In this document: positions 5,503 to 9,724 of the stretch, in pieces
How positions within the stretch are numbered: the stretch's first letter is position 1
How the letters are laid out: the number at the start of each line of letters is the position of its first letter
Origin: RGIG3513 sp045658985
Lineage (GTDB): Bacteria > Bacillota > Clostridia > Oscillospirales > Butyricicoccaceae
Length of the DNA stretch: 9,724 bases
Assembly: GCA_045658985.1 (NCBI GenBank)
Contig: JAZOWC010000019.1
Location: 1-9,724 of the forward strand
Direction: 5' to 3'
Made by a program: the position numbers and the translations under genes
Notes under the pieces: model-generated
What the model saw: the letters and a program-made list of their open reading frames with translations, nothing else
What the model was told of the DNA's origin: nothing
Database searches by the model: none

Positions 5503-6384
5503 ATGAAAAAACTCCTTGCCGTGATTCTGATGCTTTGTCTTGCCCTTTCTTTTGGCTGCGGCAAAAAAGACAAACCCACCAACACTCCCGACACTCCCGA
5601 CGGGCCTTCTTCCGACACACCCGCTCCCGACAAGCCCGCGCCCAACACGCCCAAGCCCACCCCCGGCTCCGAGACAGACAGCCCCTCGGTCACCCCCGAC
5701 AAGGCTCAGCCACTTGAGTGGACAGACCGTATTTTTACAGGTACTTTTACCGATGAGGCGGTGACCAAGGACGCGCTTGTTCTGCTCACCGTATACCTGC
5801 CCAAAGTCTCGGGCTGTGACGAAATCGAGATGTATTATCAGGGCAGACTGGACAAAATCAAGCAGCAGGCACAGACCACCTATCTGGATCTGGGCCGCGG
5901 CAACTATCAGTTTGCCAGTCAGGGCATCGGCATCTTCACCCCCGTCACCGTTGAGCTGGGCTACAGGGTGCTCCGCAACGACGGCAAGCTGTTTTCGGTA
6001 CGCCGTGAGATCTATGAGAACACCGGCGGCGCCCATCCTCTGATCACTCTGGCCTGCGAGACCTTCCGTGTGAGCGACGGCGCGCTGATGATATTCTCCG
6101 ATCTGTTCTCGGTGGATTATGATGCCGCAACCGCCGCCCTCAAGCCCATAGTCGAAGAACAAATGGACAAAAAAGTAAAGGAGTTCGGCGCAGAATACTT
6201 CTACGACAACGCCAAAGAAAATCTGCTGGATATGTGGGACAAGTCCGACTGGTACATCACCGATGACGCGCTGGTCATGGTCTGGCAGACCTATGCCATA
6301 TCCCCCTACGTGGCAGGCGTGCAGGAGTTTATGATCCCCCTCACCCAAATCGCCGATATAGTTGATGCACAATGGATAAGCTGA
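5503..6384 (+). CDS. Lipoprotein with DUF4163/DUF3298 (RsiV-like) domain
   Basis: A 293-residue predicted lipoprotein. The signal is MKKLLAVILMLCLALSFGC, with Cys19 as the lipidated residue; the -3 position is Ser rather than the usual Leu/Val, so the lipobox is slightly atypical. Residues 20-72 are a Pro/Thr/Asp-rich linker that would hold the domain off the membrane. From about 73 the protein matches the DUF4163 plus DUF3298 arrangement seen in RsiV and PdaC-type proteins: EIYENTGGAHPLITLACETF (169-188), a segment on surface-exposed SDLF (199-202), and WYITDDALVMVWQTYAISPYVAG (250-272). There is no N-terminal anti-sigma region or transmembrane helix as in RsiV, and no deacetylase domain, so the role (ligand or envelope sensing) is open. 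Start set at ATG 5503 using AAGG/GGCGG (5488-5494); a GTG at 5494 would fall on that site. Overlaps the next gene by 13 bases. Confidence 0.85.
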   Translation: MKKLLAVILMLCLALSFGCGKKDKPTNTPDTPDGPSSDTPAPDKPAPNTPKPTPGSETDSPSVTPDKAQPLEWTDRIFTGTFTDEAVTKDALVLLTVYLPKVSGCDEIEMYYQGRLDKIKQQAQTTYLDLGRGNYQFASQGIGIFTPVTVELGYRVLRNDGKLFSVRREIYENTGGAHPLITLACETFRVSDGALMIFSDLFSVDYDAATAALKPIVEEQMDKKVKEFGAEYFYDNAKENLLDMWDKSDWYITDDALVMVWQTYAISPYVAGVQEFMIPLTQIADIVDAQWIS

Positions 6385-7733
6385 TCAAAAACCGTACATA
6401 CCGCCTCACGATTGAGGGCTACACATCCGACGGCTCAGGCATTGCCCGAGCCGACGGTTTTGTTGTTTTTGTGCCTTTTTCGGCCCGTGGGGACGTGCTT
6501 GATGTCAAAATCGTCAAGGTGCTCAAAACTCACGCCTTCGGCGTGATCGAGCAGGTGATAGAGCCGTCGGGCGCGCGCATTGAGCCGACGTGCCCTGCAT
6601 TCCCCCGCTGCGGCGGATGTGATTTTTTGCACCTCAGCTATAGTGAGGAGCTGTCTCTCAAGCAGCAGCGTGTGCAGGACTGCCTGCGCCGTCTGGGCGG
6701 ATTTGAGCTTGGGCTTGAGCCTATCGAGCCCTCGCCCGAAGTTCACCGCGCCCGCAACAAGGCTCAGTTCCCCGTGGAGAGCCGCGACGGGCAGGTGGTG
6801 TACGGCTTTTACCGCCGCCGCTCCCATCAGGTGATCCCCACCCGCGACTGCCTGCTCAACCACCCCAATGCATCCCTGCTTGCCCAAGCTGTGGCCGACT
6901 GGGCGCAAAAATACAATATCCCCATCTATGACGAAGAAACAAATACCGGCCTGCTCCGCCGTATCTATACCCGCCACGGCAAGGACGCCGATCATCTGTG
7001 CATAGTCGCCACCCAAAAAAAGCTGCCCCATTCAGAGCAGCTTGTGGAGCTGTGCCGCGCCGCCTGCCCTACCCTGACGGGCGTGACGGTCAACCTAAAC
7101 AACAAGCAGACCAACCTGATCCTCGGTGAAAAATGCTTCACCCTCTACGGCGAGAGCGCGCTGCGGGACGATCTGCTGGGCAAAGAATTCATGCTGTCGC
7201 CGCTGTCATTCTATCAGGTCAACCACCCCCAGGCCGAAAATCTGTACCGCAAGATCATCGAGCTGTGTGATCTCGACGGCAGCCGCGACGCACTTGATCT
7301 GTGCTGCGGCGTGGGAACCATCACCCTGTCGCTGGCGGACGCCTGCCGCAAGGTCATCGGCGCCGAAATCGTGCAGAGAGCCATCGACGACGCAAATATA
7401 AATGCCAAAGTCAACGGCGTCACAAACGCCGAGTTCATCTGTGCCGACGCAGGCGATGCCGCGGCGGCGCTGGGCGAGAGGGGATTTTTGCCCTATGCCG
7501 TGGTGCTCGACCCGCCGCGAAAGGGTCTGGACACCCGCTCGCTGGACGCCGTGCTGAGAATGAATCCCCAGCGGATAGTCTACGTTGCCTGCGACCCCAG
7601 CTCCCTCGCCCGCGACGGCCGCTACCTCTGCGACCGCGGCTATGAAATGACCTATGCCAAGGCATACGACATGTTCCCAAGAACAGCAAACGTGGAAAGT
7701 ATTGCGCTGCTCACTCGCACAAAGTGCGAGTGA
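6372..7733 (+). CDS. rlmD: 23S rRNA (uracil-C5)-methyltransferase, RlmD type
   Basis: A 453-residue SAM-dependent enzyme of the TrmA/RlmD family, making m5U in RNA, most likely 23S rRNA. An N-terminal TRAM domain (about 1-62) precedes a 4Fe-4S cluster set C74, C80, C83 and C160 (CPAFPRCGGC). FYQVN (280-284), SAM motif LDLCCGVGTITL (308-319), VLDPPRKG (378-385), catalytic Cys407 in VYVACDPSSLARD, and Glu442 in NVES as general base are all present. It is close in length to E. coli RlmD (433). It starts inside the lipoprotein gene (13-base overlap) with no clear Shine-Dalgarno, so coupled translation is likely. The last codons and the stop lie inside a 13-bp hairpin that starts the array of the following element, so the final residues (TKCE) may come from the insertion. 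Family certain; the precise uridine (U1939, or also U747 as for Bacillus RlmCD) is inferred. Confidence 0.93.
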   Translation: MDKLIKNRTYRLTIEGYTSDGSGIARADGFVVFVPFSARGDVLDVKIVKVLKTHAFGVIEQVIEPSGARIEPTCPAFPRCGGCDFLHLSYSEELSLKQQRVQDCLRRLGGFELGLEPIEPSPEVHRARNKAQFPVESRDGQVVYGFYRRRSHQVIPTRDCLLNHPNASLLAQAVADWAQKYNIPIYDEETNTGLLRRIYTRHGKDADHLCIVATQKKLPHSEQLVELCRAACPTLTGVTVNLNNKQTNLILGEKCFTLYGESALRDDLLGKEFMLSPLSFYQVNHPQAENLYRKIIELCDLDGSRDALDLCCGVGTITLSLADACRKVIGAEIVQRAIDDANINAKVNGVTNAEFICADAGDAAAALGERGFLPYAVVLDPPRKGLDTRSLDAVLRMNPQRIVYVACDPSSLARDGRYLCDRGYEMTYAKAYDMFPRTANVESIALLTRTKCE

Positions 7734-7849
7734 GCACGTTTGCAGCACGAAACCGTGCCGCAAACATATCGTTGTTCTGCAAAGCAGAACAATATCGCAT
7801 TGCGCAGTAATATATCGCGCACCGCAGGTGCATATCGCGTGAGCGAAGC
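7708..7849. repeat. Left hairpin array with four ATATCG words
   Basis: The units in order are a 13-bp stem at 7708-7720/7724-7736 (loop AAA); GTTTGC/GCAAAC with inner GCACG/CGTGC (7738-7765); TTGTTCTGC/GCAGAACAA (7772-7792, loop AAA); ATTGC/GTAAT (7799-7811, loop GCA, one G-U); GCACC/GGTGC (7819-7831, loop GCA); and an imperfect unit GTGAGCGAAGCGAAC (7839-7853). ATATCG separates them at 7766, 7792, 7812 and 7832. Stem sequences are all different while the separator is constant. Confidence 0.85.
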
Positions 7850-7871
7850 GAACCTAGAAAGGGGTAAAACA

Positions 7872-8213
7872 ATGAACAGAACGATTAAAGAACTGGCAGT
7901 TGAACTGACGATAGATGTCACAACTGTTTGCGACGGCATAAAGGGAAGAAGTGTATTCGTCAATCAATTATTGCGGGCATGCTCATCTATAGGAGCAAAC
8001 AGCTATGAGGCAAAATATGCTCAAAGCACGGCGGATTTTGTCAGCAAGCTTGAGATCGCGCTCAAAGAGTGCTACGAAACCGATTATTGGCTTGAAATAC
8101 TTTTCAAGTTAGGGTCGATAGATGAAAGTGTATACAAACTTCTTACAAACAAGTGCGGATCGATAAGACGAAAGCTTATTGCATCTATCACCACAGCGAA
8201 AGAATCGAAATAG
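7872..8213 (+). CDS. Four-helix-bundle protein, 23S rRNA intervening-sequence (IVS) family
   Basis: A 113-residue, all-helical protein of the S23/IVS family (TIGR02436-like). The key signature is LLRACSSIGANSYEA (33-47), followed by QSTADFVSKLEIALKECYETDYWLEILFKLG (51-81), which closely follows the family's SKADFISKLxIALKExxETxYWLELL pattern, and a last helix IRRKLIASITTAK (98-110). Family members are encoded inside intervening sequences of some bacterial 23S rRNA genes and resemble the Avd accessory protein of diversity-generating retroelements. They form basic bundles thought to bind nucleic acid, but the biochemical role is not settled. The start at 7872 is supported by AAAGGGG (7858-7864) and by family length; an in-frame extension to 7740 would run through the hairpin array. 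Base composition is more A/T-rich than the flanking methyltransferase genes, and the inverted arrays either side support acquisition as a unit. Confidence 0.9.
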   Translation: MNRTIKELAVELTIDVTTVCDGIKGRSVFVNQLLRACSSIGANSYEAKYAQSTADFVSKLEIALKECYETDYWLEILFKLGSIDESVYKLLTNKCGSIRRKLIASITTAKESK

Positions 8214-8220
8214 AAAATCA

Positions 8221-8309
8221 GCTTCGACGCGATATAAATCCCTGACGGGATTTGCGATATACCCGTTGGCGCGATATGCCTTGCGGCGCGATATATCCGC
8301 TTCGCGGAT
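8221..8309. repeat. Right hairpin array with four CGATAT words
   Basis: CGATAT occurs at 8230, 8255, 8272 and 8289, the reverse complement of the left array's word. Between them lie AAATCCC/GGGATTT (8236-8253, loop TGAC), a degenerate unit (8261-8271), GCC/GGC (8278-8287, weak) and finally ATCCGC/GCGGAT (8295-8309, loop TTC). The array begins 7 bases after the stop of the four-helix-bundle gene. Confidence 0.8.
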
Positions 8310-8327
8310 GTTAAAAGGAGGCCAATT

Positions 8328-9488
8328 ATGCCCACAAAAGTCACCCCCGAAAAAGTCTGTCCCGTGTACAAAAAATGCGGCGGATGTCAGCTGCAGAATA
8401 TGTCTTATCCAGATCAGCTCCGCTACAAGCAGGGCAAGGTCATCGGCCTGCTGGGCAAATACTGCCGCGTCAGCGATATCGTGGGCATGGACGTGCCCTA
8501 CCACTACCGCAACAAGGTGCAGGCCGCCTTCGGCCGCGACCGCCGCGGTATAATTTCGGGCGTGTATCAGTCTTCTTCACACCGTATCGTGCCTATCGAC
8601 AGCTGTCTTATCGAGGACAAAAAAGCCGACGAGGTCATCGTCACCGTCCGCAAGCTTATGGCAAGCTTCAAGCTCGAGCCCTTCAACGACAACACCCTGC
8701 GCGGTTTTATGCGGCACGTGCTGGTCAAACGGTCTTTTTCCACCGGACAGCTGATGGTGGTGCTGGTCACCGGCACCGCCGTTTTCCCCTGCAAGAATGA
8801 CTTTATCGCCGCACTGCGAAAAGCTCATCCCGAAATCACAACCATCGTGCAGAATATCAACGACAAGTTCACCAATCTGGTGCTGGGCAAGCGGAGCATT
8901 GTGCTCTTTGGCGAAGGCAAGATCGAGGACGAGCTGCTCTCCTGCCGCTTCCGCATCTCGCCCAAGTCCTTCTATCAGATCAATCCCACTCAGACCGAAA
9001 AGCTCTACTCCATCGCCATGGACTATGCCGGCCTGACCGGCTGCGAAACCGTGCTGGACGCCTATTGCGGCACGGGCACCATCGGCATCGTGGCGGCCAA
9101 AAAGGGCGCAAAAAAGGTCATCGGCGTGGAGCTCAATGCCGATGCGGTGCAGGACGCCCGCGAAAACGCCGCGCTGAACAATATCGACAATATCGAGTTC
9201 ATCTGCGATGACGCAAGCAAATTTATTATGCGCCTTGCCGCAGAAAAGGTGCATCTGGACACGGTCATCATGGACCCGCCCCGCGCGGGAAGCACGGTGG
9301 AGTTTATGAAAGCCGTCACAAAGCTGGCCCCCGACAGGGTGGTGTATATCTCCTGCAACCCCGAGACTCTGGCCCGCGATCTGAATTATTTCACAAAACA
9401 CGGCTACCGCGCCACCAAGATCACCCCCGTGGATATGTTCCCGCATACAAATCACGTTGAAACGGTTGTTTTGTTGGTCAAGGCGTAG
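8328..9488 (+). CDS. RNA (uracil-C5)-methyltransferase, TRAM-less RlmC-like paralog
   Basis: A 386-residue second member of the TrmA/RlmC/RlmD family. It begins directly at the iron-sulfur region: C11, C17, C20 (CPVYKKCGGC) and C93 are the likely 4Fe-4S ligands, with no TRAM domain. Then come FYQIN (215-219), SAM motif DAYCGTGTIG (244-253), MDPPRAG (315-321), catalytic Cys343 in ISCNPETLARD, and Glu378 in NHVET. All catalytic residues are present. Length and lack of TRAM resemble E. coli RlmC (375 residues, U747), whereas the upstream paralog resembles RlmD, so a U1939/U747 division is plausible but not shown. AGGAGG (8316-8321) is 6 bases before the ATG and begins just after the hairpin array. 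It probably followed rlmD directly before the four-helix-bundle element arrived. No convincing terminator follows; 9489-9521 has only a weak AT-rich hairpin with GTTG/CAAC ends. Confidence 0.92.
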   Translation: MPTKVTPEKVCPVYKKCGGCQLQNMSYPDQLRYKQGKVIGLLGKYCRVSDIVGMDVPYHYRNKVQAAFGRDRRGIISGVYQSSSHRIVPIDSCLIEDKKADEVIVTVRKLMASFKLEPFNDNTLRGFMRHVLVKRSFSTGQLMVVLVTGTAVFPCKNDFIAALRKAHPEITTIVQNINDKFTNLVLGKRSIVLFGEGKIEDELLSCRFRISPKSFYQINPTQTEKLYSIAMDYAGLTGCETVLDAYCGTGTIGIVAAKKGAKKVIGVELNADAVQDARENAALNNIDNIEFICDDASKFIMRLAAEKVHLDTVIMDPPRAGSTVEFMKAVTKLAPDRVVYISCNPETLARDLNYFTKHGYRATKITPVDMFPHTNHVETVVLLVKA

Positions 9489-9586
9489 GTTGATAAGAAT
9501 ATATTTATATACTTTAGCAACTTAGGAAAAGCGAAAATTGGGAAGGTATAGTTTAAGCATATAGATAACCCCTTGCTCTCTCCAAG

Positions 9587-9641
9587 CCTTCCCCTATGCA
9601 GGGGAAGGTGGCATTTTCGAAGAAAATGTCGGATGAGGTGG
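9587..9641. repeat. Palindromic repeat copy C
   Basis: CCTTCCCC/GGGGAAGG hairpin (9587-9608, loop TATGCA), then a small hairpin GGCATTTTC/GAAAATGTC (9610-9630, loop GAA, one G-U), then GGATGAGGTGG (9631-9641). It has the same scaffold as copies A and B but a different small stem. It ends 4 bases before the ATG of the next gene. The preceding 9489-9586 is A/T-rich and holds no supported feature, although TTGGGA (9538-9543) and TATAGA (9560-9565) could be a weak promoter. Confidence 0.8.
9635..9640 (+). promoter_or_regulatory. Ribosome binding site supplied by the repeat
   Basis: GAGGTG is part of the conserved repeat word GGATGAGGTGG and matches the Shine-Dalgarno consensus AAGGAGGTG over six bases. 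It ends 5 bases before ATG 9646. No other Shine-Dalgarno is available, so the repeat end appears to initiate translation of the gene. Confidence 0.55.
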
Positions 9642-9645
9642 TATA

Positions 9646-9724
9646 ATGAATAATGAAAAACAGATCGTGACCTTTTCGCAGGAGCTGCGCAAAAATATGA
9701 CCAAAGAAGAACGGCATCTTTGGT
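9646..9724 (+). CDS. DUF559-type protein, 5' end only
   Basis: The first 26 codons of a gene cut by the window end. The N terminus includes FSQELRKNMTKEERHLW, which matches the opening of the DUF559 family (typically xxLRxxMTxxExxLW), small proteins of about 120 residues with a Vsr/restriction-endonuclease-like fold. The catalytic part lies beyond the window, so nuclease activity cannot be judged. The gene starts immediately after a palindromic repeat whose end serves as the ribosome binding site. Family call rests on one short motif, but the motif is distinctive. Confidence 0.7.
   Translation, partial: MNNEKQIVTFSQELRKNMTKEERHLW

Larger units (their letters stand above)
7708..8309. mobile_element. 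Candidate compact element: four-helix-bundle gene between inverted hairpin arrays
   Basis: About 600 bases between two RNA methyltransferase genes. The left array carries ATATCG at 7766, 7792, 7812 and 7832. The right array carries the reverse complement CGATAT at 8230, 8255, 8272 and 8289. The gene (7872-8213) lies in the middle. The innermost arms match: ATATCGCGTGAGCGAAGC (7832-7849) against GCTTCGACGCGATAT (8221-8235), apart from three bases. The left edge overlaps the end of rlmD and the right edge stops 6 bases before the Shine-Dalgarno of the next gene. No transposase, no IS-type ends and no target duplication were found, so mobility is inferred from layout only. Confidence 0.55.

Noticed and set aside
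5341..6372. Long minus-strand open frame (343 codons) opposite the lipoprotein
   Set aside because: It lies antisense to a gene with a clear lipoprotein signal and recognisable domain. Its product has Gly/Val-rich low-complexity runs typical of antisense translation, with no ribosome binding site or family match.
7740..7871. In-frame upstream extension of the four-helix-bundle gene
   Set aside because: It is made of the hairpin array. AAAGGGG precedes ATG 7872 and the shorter protein matches family length.
7872..8213. Avd accessory gene of a diversity-generating retroelement
   Set aside because: The fold family is similar, but there is no reverse transcriptase, template repeat or variable repeat in the window.
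7766..8294. CRISPR array
   Set aside because: The constant words are only six bases, the variable parts are self-complementary hairpins rather than spacers, orientation inverts across a gene, and no cas genes are present.
9490..9513. TTGATA and TATACT as a promoter after the second methyltransferase
   Set aside because: The spacer is only 12 bases, too short for a sigma-A promoter.

Overview
The window looks like a piece of a Clostridia (Firmicutes) chromosome, most likely an uncultured gut Oscillospirales/Ruminococcaceae-type bacterium. The signs are strong AGGAGG-type ribosome binding sites, sigma-A-like promoters with 17-base spacers, Gram-positive-style lipoprotein and RsiV-like domains, and many palindromic GC-rich intergenic repeats of the kind I associate with gut Clostridia. 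The taxonomic call is inference. All supported genes are on the + strand.

Layout. (1) 1-2161: two type IV pilin-like genes. The first is a large pilin fused to a C-terminal parallel beta-helix; the second is a small pilin. A palindromic repeat separates them and a hairpin terminator follows. (2) 2194-2754: a TetR-like regulator, then about 475 bases of gene-free composite palindromic repeat. (3) 3164-4084: an MscS mechanosensitive channel with its own extended -10 promoter and intrinsic terminator. (4) 4085-4478: a gene-free stretch holding an array of small hairpins and a second repeat type. (5) 4479-5405: a uridine kinase-like P-loop kinase. (6) 5431-7733: a promoter, a DUF4163/DUF3298-like lipoprotein, and an overlapping RlmD-type 23S rRNA m5U methyltransferase. 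(7) 7708-8309: a compact element with one gene, a four-helix-bundle protein of the 23S rRNA intervening-sequence (IVS) family, between two hairpin arrays in opposite orientation. (8) 8328-9488: a second, TRAM-less RNA m5U methyltransferase (RlmC-like architecture). (9) 9587-9724: another palindromic repeat that abuts, and probably supplies the Shine-Dalgarno of, a DUF559-type gene cut off by the window end.

How the genes relate. The lipoprotein and first methyltransferase are translationally coupled, and the second methyltransferase was probably in the same gene run before the four-helix-bundle element arrived. The two methyltransferases would modify two uridines of 23S rRNA. The pilins would need assembly machinery encoded elsewhere.

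The most interesting material is the palindromic DNA. At least three families share one logic: short conserved words (ATATCG; ACGAWG; GGATGAGGTGG with CCTTCCCC) separate hairpins whose stem sequence differs from unit to unit but remains self-complementary. The four-helix-bundle gene is bracketed by four ATATCG words on its left and four CGATAT words on its right, which suggests a mobile or RNA-structured element.
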